This document shows, in pieces, positions 17,245 to 26,297 of a stretch of 64,000 nt of DNA. The notes under the pieces were generated by a model, which saw nothing but the letters and a program-made list of their open reading frames with translations, searched no databases and was not told the origin of the DNA. Positions within the stretch are counted from its first letter, which is position 1, and each line of letters opens with the position of its first letter. Source of the DNA: Aestuariivivens sediminis (lineage in GTDB: Bacteria; Bacteroidota; Bacteroidia; Flavobacteriales; Flavobacteriaceae). The position numbers and the translations under genes were made by a program. Where the stretch lies: NCBI RefSeq assembly GCF_022662105.1, contig NZ_JAKMCP010000002.1, positions 124,001 to 188,000 of the forward strand. The letters are read 5' to 3'.

Positions 17245-18420
17245 TTAACTTTCTACTTGTACCGTGTTTCTCTTTTTCATGTAAATATTAAGCCCTAAAA
17301 AGGCCACAATTAAAATAGCCGGTAGAATTGACATAATTCGCAAAACTTCATCCGGGCTGGCATTATCCAACATATTACCCATGATTGGCAGTATTATCGA
17401 CACCGAGAACATCCCGGCACCACCCATGATTGATAATCCCAAAGCTCCGGTTTCCGGTAAATATTCAGCGACAAAGCCCAACATGGTCGGCCAAAAAAAT
17501 GTTACTCCTATGGCAAAAATCGCTGCAGCAAAAATAACCATTGCGCCTGTAGAAGCACTTAATAACCATAATCCTAAAAATGTAAAAATGGCCGAAAACA
17601 ATAACATCCCTGCCGGTTTCAATTTATGAATGACCTGCCCGGCAAAGGCCCGACCAAAAGCCATTATACCATTAATAAATGCCAGAACCAATAATGGTTT
17701 CGCTATGGATTTACTCAGCAAGGACTCAATTCTTTGGGTATTCGCCAATTCTGAGCCTGCGGTCAAAAACATGCAAATAACCATGAAGATAAACAAGGGC
17801 TTTAAAACACTTTTAAACATGTCGCCATAGCTTACACCCATTTGCACACGTTCGGTAACAGGAAACTTTTGCCCAAAAAACATAACCCCATATATGACTA
17901 AAGGGATAAACAGGGTGGCTACCATAGTTTGCCAGCTTAGATCCATGACATCCATGACCAAATACCCGACCAGAGCACCAATAACAATGCCTCCGGGAAA
18001 CCAAACATGAAATCGATTAAGCATTTTGGTTTTTTTGTCAGGATACATTGATGCAATCATTGGGTTTAGCGCAGCCTCTACCATACCATTGCCAATACCA
18101 ACAAAAAGTGTCGCGATAAACAATGAGGTCATAGTTGTTGCCATCAAGGTTAGAACAATGCCAATAGCATGGGTAATAAAGGCGATCCAGGTAATTTTTT
18201 TTATTCCTAAGGAATCTACCAAAGGGCCTCCTATAATCATAGCCAATGTAAATCCCCAAAATGCCGGTGTAAAAGCGTAACCAATCTGTTCTAAAGTTAA
18301 GCCAACGCCCTCGGGACCAAAAACGGTTTCAAGTCGCGCCCTAATGGCAAAAGTCATAGCTGTTACAATTAGAGCTATACAACTAGCTATAAAAAGTCTA
18401 TTCTTATTAATGTGGTCCAT
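17245..18420 (-). CDS. MFS permease, probably sugar or keto-sugar importer
   Basis: A 391-aa major facilitator protein with about 12 hydrophobic helices. The first loop has GFTLAMIIGGPLVDSLGIKKI, a family A-like motif, and the middle has a typical cytosolic loop. It follows the isomerase lipoprotein gene by 31 bp and precedes the cytosolic Gfo/Idh gene by 6 bp. In context it would carry the product of periplasmic oxidation into the cell; the substrate cannot be read from the sequence. Confidence 0.87.
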   Translation of the reverse strand: MDHINKNRLFIASCIALIVTAMTFAIRARLETVFGPEGVGLTLEQIGYAFTPAFWGFTLAMIIGGPLVDSLGIKKITWIAFITHAIGIVLTLMATTMTSLFIATLFVGIGNGMVEAALNPMIASMYPDKKTKMLNRFHVWFPGGIVIGALVGYLVMDVMDLSWQTMVATLFIPLVIYGVMFFGQKFPVTERVQMGVSYGDMFKSVLKPLFIFMVICMFLTAGSELANTQRIESLLSKSIAKPLLVLAFINGIMAFGRAFAGQVIHKLKPAGMLLFSAIFTFLGLWLLSASTGAMVIFAAAIFAIGVTFFWPTMLGFVAEYLPETGALGLSIMGGAGMFSVSIILPIMGNMLDNASPDEVLRIMSILPAILIVAFLGLNIYMKKRNTVQVES

Positions 18421-18451
18421 AATTATGATAGTTTAGTTAGATATCTTAGTA

Positions 18452-19399
18452 CTATTGCAACTTTTCCAGCAATTTTTTGGTGGCGAGAATACCATCCTTT
18501 TCACTTAAATTACTCCCCTCATATTCTACACCAATATAACCCGAATATCCGGCATTTTTAACAACGGTCAACATTCGATTATAATCTATGTTTATTTCAT
18601 TTCCAGATTCATCAAAGTCGTATGACTTTGCACTAACAGCCTTCGCATAAGGCATCAATTCTTCCACGCCCTTATATTTATCGTACCACTCTTCGCAATC
18701 GTGGACGCTTCCCTTAACGCAAAAATTACCAAAATCCGGAAGTGTCCCGCAATTGGACATGTTTACCTCTCTAATTACAGAAGACAACCATTGTGCGTTG
18801 GACGTGTAGCCTCCATGATTCTCAACAATAATATTAATATTTCTTGTTTTGGCATATTCTGATAATTTACTTAATCCAATAACAGCCTGAGCCATTAATT
18901 CATCGTAACTGCCATCTCCATCTGCATTGACCCGTATCGAGTGACATCCTAATCCATGCGCTGCATCTACCCATTTCTTATGGTTCTCAACAGCCTGAAT
19001 TTGTTCCTCCTCATTACTGGAAGCCAAATCACCTTCCTCATCCACCATAATTAAAAGATTTCTTATGCCATAGACTTCACTTTCGGTTTTCATTTTTTCT
19101 ACTACCTTCTCCATACCCATTGATTCAACCTCTTCTTTATAGAGACTACTGACGTATTCTATCGCTTCAAATCCAAGAGCATGGGCCTCCTTAGCAAAAT
19201 CGAAAGGACTAATTTCCCCACTTTTGATCTTCTTGTGTAAAGACCATTGAGCTAACGATATTTTAAATTGAGGATGTTCAACGCGTTCCATTTCTATCTC
19301 ATTATTGGCTTCTTTTTTTTTGTTTTTAACACATGAAACAATTGTAAGAAGGACCAGGACAATTGTTGATGCTTTAATAATTGCGTTTTTTAAAATCAT
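18452..19399 (-). CDS. Sugar phosphate isomerase/epimerase-like TIM barrel, lipoprotein
   Basis: A 315-aa xylose-isomerase-like barrel with a lipoprotein signal (TIVSC, Cys 23), so it acts outside the cytoplasm on a free sugar rather than a phosphate. Barrel strands include ISLAQWSLH, NIIVENHGGYTS, GTLPDFGNFC, AVSAKSYDFDESG and IGVEYEGS, which carry the probable metal ligands. It is the first gene of the operon running to 14252. The palindrome promoter lies about 100-145 bp upstream. Confidence 0.85.
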   Translation of the reverse strand: MILKNAIIKASTIVLVLLTIVSCVKNKKKEANNEIEMERVEHPQFKISLAQWSLHKKIKSGEISPFDFAKEAHALGFEAIEYVSSLYKEEVESMGMEKVVEKMKTESEVYGIRNLLIMVDEEGDLASSNEEEQIQAVENHKKWVDAAHGLGCHSIRVNADGDGSYDELMAQAVIGLSKLSEYAKTRNINIIVENHGGYTSNAQWLSSVIREVNMSNCGTLPDFGNFCVKGSVHDCEEWYDKYKGVEELMPYAKAVSAKSYDFDESGNEINIDYNRMLTVVKNAGYSGYIGVEYEGSNLSEKDGILATKKLLEKLQ

Positions 19400-19497
19400 T
19401 TGTTCTAGAATAAAATTATCCGGTTAACCTTTCAAACTCGGCAAATATCCATTGGGCTGATTGAATGAATTACATGATTAAAAGGATAATTATTGTG

Positions 19498-19544
19498 AAA
19501 ATATAAAATCAATTGCCAATTCCTGTTTATTTTTATTCAGTGAA
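19498..19544 (-). promoter_or_regulatory. Predicted promoter with TTCAGTGAA palindrome (site 4)
   Basis: The palindrome TTCAGTGAA is at 19536-19544. Reading toward the isomerase gene on the minus strand, a TATATTTT box (plus-strand 19498-19505), one base off TAnnTTTG, lies 30 bp downstream. This is nearly the spacing seen at the three exact 16-mer sites of the locus. It would drive the five-gene operon 19399 to 14252. Confidence 0.5.
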
Positions 19545-19572
19545 AGGATTTATACAAAAAACCAAACAAAAT

Positions 19573-20619
19573 TTAGTACCCGGAAGCATCTTCTATCGAT
19601 ACGGCCTCCAGTAAAAATTTGTCACGATATTCAATAGGCGTGCTTTTTTCATGCTTTTTAAACACCGTAGAGAAGTATTGGCTTGTTGAGAAACCACAAC
19701 TAAAGGCAATTTCAGAAATGCTTAAATTTGGTGCTTCCACCAATAATTTCTTTGACATTTCTAGACGTTTAATCATCAAATATCGCATGGGGGTCAAATT
19801 AGTTAATCGTTTGCAATGATGCGTAAACCTGGTCAAACCCACACCTGCCGATTTTGCCATTTTTCCAATAGTCCAATCATCAGAAAGGTTCTTATCCAAC
19901 TCACTCAAAAACAATTGAACGCTTCTAGAACTATCAATGAGATCCTCATTAAGTTCCATATCCTCAGTATTCAACAAATCCAAAATCAAAATCAATAAAT
20001 AATTCACCAGTAATCTAATTCTTGAAGCATTACTTCCTTCAATATCTGTATTCACCACCTGGCTAATCCGTTGAAAACAATCACGAATTCTACTGCCGGC
20101 TTTCCAATGCATTTTTTCGTTTTGCCTTAAAATCGTGGTCAATCTTTCCAGGTCATTTTGTGCCAGCATGATCCAATCCGGCCAAACCCATTTTTGATGA
20201 GGTCTTCTTACCCCTAAATCCAAAATGACCCAGTAAAACTTACCCATTCCAATTTTTGGATTACCAACTTTATGGGCTTCCCAAGGTCTTGTAATTGTCA
20301 AACTATTAGGAGACAACATCATATCCTTACCTTCCTGGGAATAGGGCATGGAACCCGATTCCAAAAAATGGATTTCTATGCCTTCATTTCTGTGCCAGTC
20401 CAATCCCCAATCTTGAGGTTCATTGGCATCCCAGTACCCGACACTATTTAAACCCATGGTGTCATTGGTTAAGCGGTCTCCCGGATAGGTATATCTGGCC
20501 AGTGCCTTAAATTTTAACTTTTTACGCTTTACAGCATCAATAAGAGGCAAACACGTATCGGCATGATACACCACCCCCTCAGCCTCAAATGGTGCTATTT
20601 GTTGTATATTTACTTTCAC
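19573..20619 (-). CDS. AraC-family transcriptional regulator
   Basis: A regulator with an N-terminal cupin-like sensing region (EGIEIHFLESGSMPYS, LTITRPWEAHKVG) and a C-terminal double helix-turn-helix (WTIGKMAKSAGVGLTRFTHHCKRL and LSISEIAFSCGFSTSQYFSTVFKKH). Domain order and size fit an AraC sugar sensor. I prefer the GTG start at 20619 (348 aa), because an ATG at 20682 leaves only 29 bp to the divergent GMC gene and places the conserved 16-mer deep inside coding sequence. It lies at the centre of the sugar locus and is the obvious candidate to bind the 16-mer. The start choice is uncertain. Confidence 0.9.
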   Translation of the reverse strand: MKVNIQQIAPFEAEGVVYHADTCLPLIDAVKRKKLKFKALARYTYPGDRLTNDTMGLNSVGYWDANEPQDWGLDWHRNEGIEIHFLESGSMPYSQEGKDMMLSPNSLTITRPWEAHKVGNPKIGMGKFYWVILDLGVRRPHQKWVWPDWIMLAQNDLERLTTILRQNEKMHWKAGSRIRDCFQRISQVVNTDIEGSNASRIRLLVNYLLILILDLLNTEDMELNEDLIDSSRSVQLFLSELDKNLSDDWTIGKMAKSAGVGLTRFTHHCKRLTNLTPMRYLMIKRLEMSKKLLVEAPNLSISEIAFSCGFSTSQYFSTVFKKHEKSTPIEYRDKFLLEAVSIEDASGY

Positions 20620-20662
20620 TGAAAAAAATTGAACATTAATTCTATGCAAAATAGCTAATTTG
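20615..20662 (+). promoter_or_regulatory. 16-mer operator and promoter of the GMC operon (site 1)
   Basis: TTCACTGAAAAAAATT at 20615-20630 is identical to two other sites near 39.2 and 39.9 kb. A -7-like box (TAATTTG, 20656-20662) lies 32 bp after the palindromic core, about 50 bp before the GMC start codon at 20712. The site also overlaps the probable GTG start of the divergent AraC gene, so autoregulation is possible. Confidence 0.6.
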
Positions 20663-20711
20663 CCTCTAAATAAAAATTTCATTGATAAAATTTCCGTTTA
20701 AATCCTTTTAA

Positions 20712-22436
20712 ATGAATTCATCCTGTTTAGACCCATCTAAAGAATCTTTTGACGCAATCGTTGTAGGAACTGGTATTTCAGGTGGTTGGGCTGCCAAAGA
20801 ACTTTGTGAAAAAGGGTTAAAGACTCTTGTTCTTGACCGTGGCCGAATGATAAAGCACATTGAAGATTACCCTACCGCTCACCTGGATCCATGGGATATG
20901 CCCAATGGTGGAGAGCCCACAAGAGAGACCAAAAAAAGAATGTATAAACAGCATAGAACAGGTTATGTGACTAAGGAATATCGCAAGCATTTTTTTGTTG
21001 ATGATTTAAAACATCCGTACAATGAGGACCGCCGTTTCGACTGGATTAGAGGCTATCATGTAGGAGGGCGTTCCCTGATGTGGGGAAGACAGAGTTATCG
21101 TTTAAGTGATTTTGATTTTAATGCCAACAAGGAAGATGGTATTGGTATAGATTGGCCCATTCGATATAAAGACATTGCGCCATGGTATGACTATGTTGAA
21201 GAATTTATTGGGGTTAGTGGTGAAAACCTGGGATTAAAACAGTTGCCAGATGGAAAATTTTTAAAACCCATGAACCTCAACTGTGTTGAAAAACATTTAA
21301 AATCCAAAATCTCCGAACATTTTGAAGATGGAAGACTCCTTACTATTGGTCGTGTGGCCCATATTACGGAAGGTACAAAACCGGGTTTAGGCAGAAGTAC
21401 GTGTCAATATCGCAATAGGTGTATGCGTGGTTGCCCTTATGGTGCCTATTTTAGCAGTAACTCCTCCACCCTTCCCACAGCAGAAGCTACAGGTAATATG
21501 ACCTTACGACCCAATGCCATTGTGTATGAAGTCGTTTATGACGACACCAAAAAACAAGCTACCGGTGTTAGGATAATCGATGCAGAAACGAAAGAAAAAA
21601 CGGAATATAAAGCGAAAATCATATTTTTATGCGCTTCGGCTATTGCCTCAACTTCAATTTTGTTACAATCTAAATCGGATCGGTTTCCCAATGGGTTAGG
21701 TAATGACAGTGGCGAACTGGGGCATAATATTATGGACCATCATTTTCATGTTGGTGCAAAGGCAAAAACCAATCTTTTTAATGATAAATATGTTAAAGGA
21801 CGACGGGCGAATGGTATATACATTCCCAGATTTAGGAATTTAGGAGGGAAAACTAATGTTAAGGAATTTAAAAGAGGTTACGGCTATCAGGGAGGTGCAA
21901 CCAGGTTGAAAGCATCTGAATTAGTTGCCGAATTGAAGTATGGTCCAGAGCTCAAAGAAGCCATTTTAAAACCCGGAGAATGGAATGTTATCTTGTCGGC
22001 TTTTGGAGAAACCTTGCCTGACCATAATAACAGAATGTATTTAGATTACGACAAGCTGGATGACTGGGGCCTGCCAACCGTAACTTTTGATGCCGATTTT
22101 GGTGAAAACGAGCTTGCTATGCGTAAGGATATGCAGGAACAGGCCATAAAAATGTTAGAATCAGCAGGATTTCAGGATGTTGAAGGCTTTGATGATGTAG
22201 AAAGTAGAGCAATGGGCTTAGGCATTCATGAAATGGGTACAGCTAGAATGGGTCGAGACCCCAAATCATCTGTATTAAATGAAAATAACCAAATACATGC
22301 CTGTACTAATGTTTATGTTACCGACGGATCTTTTATGACCTCCGCAGGATGCCAAAATCCTTCATTAACTTATATGGCATTTACGGCAAGAGCAGCAAAT
22401 CATGCTGCAGAACAGCTTAAAAAAAATAACGCTTAA
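20712..22436 (+). CDS. GMC-family FAD sugar dehydrogenase, catalytic subunit (glucoside 3-dehydrogenase type)
   Basis: A 574-aa GMC oxidoreductase. FAD motif GTGISGG is at 19-25; the catalytic pair is probably H506 (GIHEMGTARMG) and N549 (GCQNPSLTYM). Three cysteines C231, C237 and C241 (C-x5-C-x3-CP) resemble the iron-sulfur ligand region of FAD glucose dehydrogenases. It has no signal peptide of its own; the next gene encodes the Tat-bearing small subunit. Known relatives with this partner oxidise C3 of glucosides. It is the first gene of a plus-strand operon reaching 35257. The exact substrate is unknown. Confidence 0.9.
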   Translation: MNSSCLDPSKESFDAIVVGTGISGGWAAKELCEKGLKTLVLDRGRMIKHIEDYPTAHLDPWDMPNGGEPTRETKKRMYKQHRTGYVTKEYRKHFFVDDLKHPYNEDRRFDWIRGYHVGGRSLMWGRQSYRLSDFDFNANKEDGIGIDWPIRYKDIAPWYDYVEEFIGVSGENLGLKQLPDGKFLKPMNLNCVEKHLKSKISEHFEDGRLLTIGRVAHITEGTKPGLGRSTCQYRNRCMRGCPYGAYFSSNSSTLPTAEATGNMTLRPNAIVYEVVYDDTKKQATGVRIIDAETKEKTEYKAKIIFLCASAIASTSILLQSKSDRFPNGLGNDSGELGHNIMDHHFHVGAKAKTNLFNDKYVKGRRANGIYIPRFRNLGGKTNVKEFKRGYGYQGGATRLKASELVAELKYGPELKEAILKPGEWNVILSAFGETLPDHNNRMYLDYDKLDDWGLPTVTFDADFGENELAMRKDMQEQAIKMLESAGFQDVEGFDDVESRAMGLGIHEMGTARMGRDPKSSVLNENNQIHACTNVYVTDGSFMTSAGCQNPSLTYMAFTARAANHAAEQLKKNNA

Positions 22437-22446
22437 TTGTTTTCAA

Positions 22447-23046
22447 ATGAAACGGAGAGAAGCTTTAAAAAACATGGGCATATCAACCGCCTTTTTTCTT
22501 GCAACACCTGCTGTAATTAATTTAATGCAAAGTTGTACAAGTGATACCAATTCTTGGATTCCAGAGTTCTTGACGGAAGAGGAGGGCGTTATCTTAAGTA
22601 ACTTAGTTGATGTTATTTTGCCTAAAACGGAGGATTTACCATCGGCTTTAGAACTCAATGTACCACAATTCATTGATAAATACATGAATGAAGTTTTTGA
22701 TGATGAAAGTCAAGTGCATTGTAAATCAGGCATGGCTAAAATATTAGACCTTTTAAAACCAGACCAGGAATACCCAGTCAATAAGTTAACACCACATGAT
22801 TACAGAAACCTTCTGGATAATTACATGCTCATTAATGGCGAAAAGGATCAGGAAAGAGAATCAGTTCCGGAATCGTTGGCACCTACCACCTCAGAATTTT
22901 TGAACAGTATCAAATGGATGACCATTAATGCTTACAAGACCACCGAGTACATTAGTGAACACGTATTGGCATACGACCCTATACCCGGTGCTTACTATTG
23001 TGGTGATTTAAACGAGTTAACGGGAGGAAAATCATGGTCTTTGTAA
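22447..23046 (+). CDS. Gluconate 2-dehydrogenase subunit 3-family protein (dehydrogenase small subunit)
   Basis: A 199-aa protein with an N-terminal twin-arginine sequence (MKRREALKNMG, then a hydrophobic stretch to about 26). The rest fits the small subunit of GMC dehydrogenases (ILSNLVDVILPKTEDLPSA, VPQFIDKYMNEVF). In this family the small subunit carries the folded flavoprotein through Tat. The ATG at 22447 was chosen because it gives the Tat motif; an upstream in-frame start at 22402 overlaps the GMC gene. It begins 10 bp after the GMC stop. Confidence 0.88.
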   Translation: MKRREALKNMGISTAFFLATPAVINLMQSCTSDTNSWIPEFLTEEEGVILSNLVDVILPKTEDLPSALELNVPQFIDKYMNEVFDDESQVHCKSGMAKILDLLKPDQEYPVNKLTPHDYRNLLDNYMLINGEKDQERESVPESLAPTTSEFLNSIKWMTINAYKTTEYISEHVLAYDPIPGAYYCGDLNELTGGKSWSL

Positions 23047-23061
23047 TCACTTTAACGGCTT

Positions 23062-23856
23062 ATGCATCATAAATTACAAACCACTTCGCCCCTAATTTTA
23101 TTATTTTGTTTAGCGGTATTTATAAGTTGCCAGAACAAGTCGAAGCAACACACTGAAAACTGGAAATCATTATTTAACGGTAAGGATCTAAACGATTGGG
23201 TGGTAAAAATTAAAGGCCATCCATTAGGTGACAATTACAACAACACTTTTGTGGTTGAAGAGGGCGTTTTGAAGGTAAATTACAAAGCATATGACTCTTT
23301 CAACAACTCCTTTGGACACATTTATTATAAAACCCCCTTTAGTAATTACAAATTTAGAATGCAATACAGGTTTACCGGAGACCAAGTTGCAGGTGGTGCT
23401 GGTTGGGCAAGAAGGAATAGTGGCATTATGATTCATTGTGAAGACCCAAAAAACATCGGACTGGACCAGGATTTTCCGGTTTCGATTGAAGTACAACTTT
23501 TAGGAGGTTTAGATTCTGGTGAGCGCCCAACTGGAAATTTGTGTACCCCGGGTACCCATGTGGTCATAAACAATGAATTGTACACGTCCCATTGTATTAA
23601 TTCTTCATCAAAAACATATCATGGAGACCAATGGGTAAAGGTGGAAGTCGAAGTACGAAACGATTCCATAATCAAACATTTTATAAATGGTGAAAACGTT
23701 CTACAGTATTCAAAACCCCAAATTGGAGGCCCTGTGGATTATAACGTTGAGTTTTGGAAAAGCCAGGAAGGGACTCCCTTAAAAAAAGGGTTCATTTCCT
23801 TACAAAGTGAAAGCCATCCTGTTGAATTTAAAAATATAGAGATTTTAGAACTTTAA
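23062..23856 (+). CDS. DUF1080 / 3-keto-disaccharide hydrolase-family lipoprotein
   Basis: A 264-aa protein with a lipoprotein signal (VFISC, Cys 23). The DUF1080 fold is seen in WKSLFNGKDLNDWVVKIKGHPLGDN, the ARRNSGIMIHCED core and SIEVQLLGG. The C-terminus ends in GFISLQSESHPVEFKNIEIL rather than the LQDH form of its paralogs, so it belongs to a different subgroup. It lies 15 bp after the dehydrogenase small-subunit gene, placing keto-glycoside cleavage next to keto-glycoside formation. Confidence 0.86.
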   Translation: MHHKLQTTSPLILLFCLAVFISCQNKSKQHTENWKSLFNGKDLNDWVVKIKGHPLGDNYNNTFVVEEGVLKVNYKAYDSFNNSFGHIYYKTPFSNYKFRMQYRFTGDQVAGGAGWARRNSGIMIHCEDPKNIGLDQDFPVSIEVQLLGGLDSGERPTGNLCTPGTHVVINNELYTSHCINSSSKTYHGDQWVKVEVEVRNDSIIKHFINGENVLQYSKPQIGGPVDYNVEFWKSQEGTPLKKGFISLQSESHPVEFKNIEILEL

Positions 23857-23860
23857 CCGA

Positions 23861-24817
23861 ATGAAGCTTATATATTATTTTAAACTTGGTGTTATTTTAT
23901 TGTTTGGTTTAAAAACAAATAGTGTTTATCCACAAAGCTTTAAAGCCTATTCTCAATTGGTCGATGGAGCATCTATTTCCATTGATATGGTGCCCATAAC
24001 GGGAGGGCATTTTACTATGGGAAATGATGCGGGAAACGCGGATGAGCAGCCTGGTCATGATGTCGTGGTTGACGATTTTTACATAGGCAAATACGAAATT
24101 ACCTGGGAACAATATGATGCTTTTGTTTATGCCAACTTTGATTCTTCACAATTTCAGGACCGCTCCAAACTGGAGACTTTGGGCATTGATGCCGTTTCTG
24201 GTGCTACACCGCCTTATGTCGATATGAGCTTTAATATGGGAAAAGGACATGCTCCTGCAGTCAATATGACCCAGTATGCCGCTCTAATGTACTGTAAATG
24301 GTTAACCTCAAAGACGGGTATATTTTATCGTTTACCAACTGAGGCAGAATGGGAATATGTATGTAAAACAGGTAACACCGATAAAAAAGGGGATAGTCTA
24401 ACGGCGGTTGCCTGGTATAAGGAAAACAGTCAAGGGAAGTATGAAAAAACAGGTCAAAAAAAGGCTAATGATTTAGGAGTTTTTGATTTATTGGGTAACG
24501 TCTCAGAATGGGTTTTGGATCAGTATGATCCGAATTATTATCAAGTTTCCAAAGAAAATAATCCGTGGAATATCCCTACCAAACTATACCCACGGGTATT
24601 ACGAGGAGGGTCTTGGAAAGACACCGCCGATAAAGTCTGTTGCACCTCAAGACAACAATCAAACCCCAAATGGAAACGAAGAGACCCCCAAATACCCAAA
24701 AGTTATTGGTGGCATACCGATGCCCCCTTTATTGGATTTAGGGTGGTTAGACCAAGGGAACAGCCATCAAAACAAGACATTAAAACCTATTGGCTTGAGG
24801 CCATGGTAGACTTTTAA
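23861..24817 (+). CDS. SUMF1 / formylglycine-generating-enzyme-like secreted protein
   Basis: A 318-aa exported protein with a signal peptide to about residue 25. The SUMF fold is clear: VPITGGHFTMGNDAGNADE, KYEITWEQYDAF, YRLPTEAEWEYVCKTG, DLLGNVSEWVLDQYD, RVLRGGSWKD and FIGFRVVR. The GGSW is followed by CCTSR, not obviously the paired catalytic cysteines of true formylglycine enzymes. No sulfatase gene is seen in the window, so a non-FGE role is more likely. It starts 4 bp after the DUF1080 stop. Confidence 0.85.
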   Translation: MKLIYYFKLGVILLFGLKTNSVYPQSFKAYSQLVDGASISIDMVPITGGHFTMGNDAGNADEQPGHDVVVDDFYIGKYEITWEQYDAFVYANFDSSQFQDRSKLETLGIDAVSGATPPYVDMSFNMGKGHAPAVNMTQYAALMYCKWLTSKTGIFYRLPTEAEWEYVCKTGNTDKKGDSLTAVAWYKENSQGKYEKTGQKKANDLGVFDLLGNVSEWVLDQYDPNYYQVSKENNPWNIPTKLYPRVLRGGSWKDTADKVCCTSRQQSNPKWKRRDPQIPKSYWWHTDAPFIGFRVVRPREQPSKQDIKTYWLEAMVDF

Positions 24818-24861
24818 CCTTAATTTAGCACCTTATATAAAACAATGGATTTAACTTTACT

Positions 24862-24896
24862 TAAATTTGATCGGCATCACTGAATTTTAATCAGTG
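24862..24896 (+). promoter_or_regulatory. Possible internal promoter with CACTGA/TCAGTG inverted repeat
   Basis: A perfect TAnnTTTG box (TAAATTTG, 24862-24869) is followed by the inverted repeat CACTGA-ATTTTAA-TCAGTG (24878-24896), close to the expected start site. The half-sites resemble the TTCACTGAA core of the locus operators, but here they lie downstream of the box. The 139-bp gap before the Tat-exported Gfo/Idh gene has no other notable content. Confidence 0.35.
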
Positions 24897-24956
24897 AATC
24901 TAAAACGAACAAACAACTAAACCAACCCATACAAAAAAGGCATTAAAACAATTATT

Positions 24957-26285
24957 ATGGAACACAAAAAAATATCAAGACGTCATTTTGTAAAAGAGTC
25001 TTCCCTGGTGACCGGCAGCATTCTACTTGGGCCTTCTCTTTTTGCTTCTCCCCCTTCTTCAATTAAAAATGAAAAAATGCTAAAATTAGCTGTTATTGGT
25101 TGTGGAGGACGAGGTACTGGTGCCGTTGTTCAAGCTCTTAAAGCAGATGACCATGTAAAATTAGTAGCCATGGCGGATGCCTTTGAAGATCAAATTGAAG
25201 CCTCCTACACCAATCTGTCCCAGTTATTTGATAGTAGTCGTATCCCTTTAAAACCCAAACATAAGTTTGTTGGTTTTGGATCTTACAAAAAAGCTATTGA
25301 CGAGGCAGACGTTGTTATTTTAGCAACGCCTCCGGGGTTCAGGCCACAACATTTCGAATACGCCATAGAACAAGGCAAGCACGTGTTCATGGAAAAACCG
25401 GTGGCCACAGACGTTACAGGCATTAAAAAAGTGCTGGATACCGCCAAAAAAGCAAAAGAGAAAAAGCTAAATGTAGTAGTTGGGTTGCAGAGACGTTATC
25501 AAGCGGAGTATTTAGAAATGCATAAACGGATCAAAAATGGCGATTTGGGTCAAATAATATCTGGCCAGGTGTATTGGAACAGCGCCGGTGTATGGGTACG
25601 TCAAAGAACGGAAACCATGACGGAAATGGAGTACCAAATGCGTAATTGGTACTATTTTAATTGGCTATGTGGCGATCATATATTGGAACAACATATTCAT
25701 AACATTGATGTGGCCAATTGGTTTATAGGTGAACATCCTGTTAAGGCTCAAGGTATGGGTGGAAGGGAAGTGAGAAATGGCAAGGATCACGGTCAAATAT
25801 TTGATCATCATTTTGTGGAATTCACCTATCCCAGTGGTGCGGTGATTTCCAGTCAGTGCAGGCACCAACCCGGTTGTTTTAGCCAGGTATCAGAAAGGTT
25901 TCAAGGCACATTAGGAACCTCATACAATGGCGGAGGCAATTCGGCCCTATTAAAATCCCATTCAGGCAATACCCTGTACCAACATGATGGTGAGCATGAT
26001 GAAAATCCCTATCAGGTGGAGCACAATCGTCTTTTTGCAGCTATTAGAAATAAATCGGAAGTCATTAACGATGCCAATTATGCTGCCGAAAGCACCATGA
26101 CGGCCATAATTGGACGTATGGCCACCTATTCTGGAAAAGAAATATTCTGGGATGCCGCCATGAATTCCAATTTGGAATTGGTCCCCAACGAGGATCTACT
26201 CGATTTTAAGGCGATACCCCCCGTTGTTCCTGATGAACAGGGAGCATATCCTATTCCGATTCCGGGTCAAACTACATTTTATTAA
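24957..26285 (+). CDS. Gfo/Idh/MocA family protein, Tat-exported
   Basis: A 442-aa protein with a Tat signal (SRRHFVKE at 7-14, hydrophobic to about 30). Rossmann motif GCGGRGTG is at 48-55 and the intact EKP motif is E146-K147-P148. The C-terminal half has NWYYFNWLCGDHILEQHIHNIDVANWF, which resembles exported family members with tightly bound NAD, such as GH109-type glycosidases. Export implies the cofactor is bound before transport and recycled in each turnover. The substrate is probably a keto-sugar or glycoside. Confidence 0.88.
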   Translation: MEHKKISRRHFVKESSLVTGSILLGPSLFASPPSSIKNEKMLKLAVIGCGGRGTGAVVQALKADDHVKLVAMADAFEDQIEASYTNLSQLFDSSRIPLKPKHKFVGFGSYKKAIDEADVVILATPPGFRPQHFEYAIEQGKHVFMEKPVATDVTGIKKVLDTAKKAKEKKLNVVVGLQRRYQAEYLEMHKRIKNGDLGQIISGQVYWNSAGVWVRQRTETMTEMEYQMRNWYYFNWLCGDHILEQHIHNIDVANWFIGEHPVKAQGMGGREVRNGKDHGQIFDHHFVEFTYPSGAVISSQCRHQPGCFSQVSERFQGTLGTSYNGGGNSALLKSHSGNTLYQHDGEHDENPYQVEHNRLFAAIRNKSEVINDANYAAESTMTAIIGRMATYSGKEIFWDAAMNSNLELVPNEDLLDFKAIPPVVPDEQGAYPIPIPGQTTFY

Positions 26286-26297
26286 AAATCAACTATT

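Noticed and set aside
23861-24817. True formylglycine-generating enzyme for sulfatases
   Set aside because: No sulfatase gene is in the window and the expected catalytic cysteine pair is not clear, so I kept only the fold-level name.
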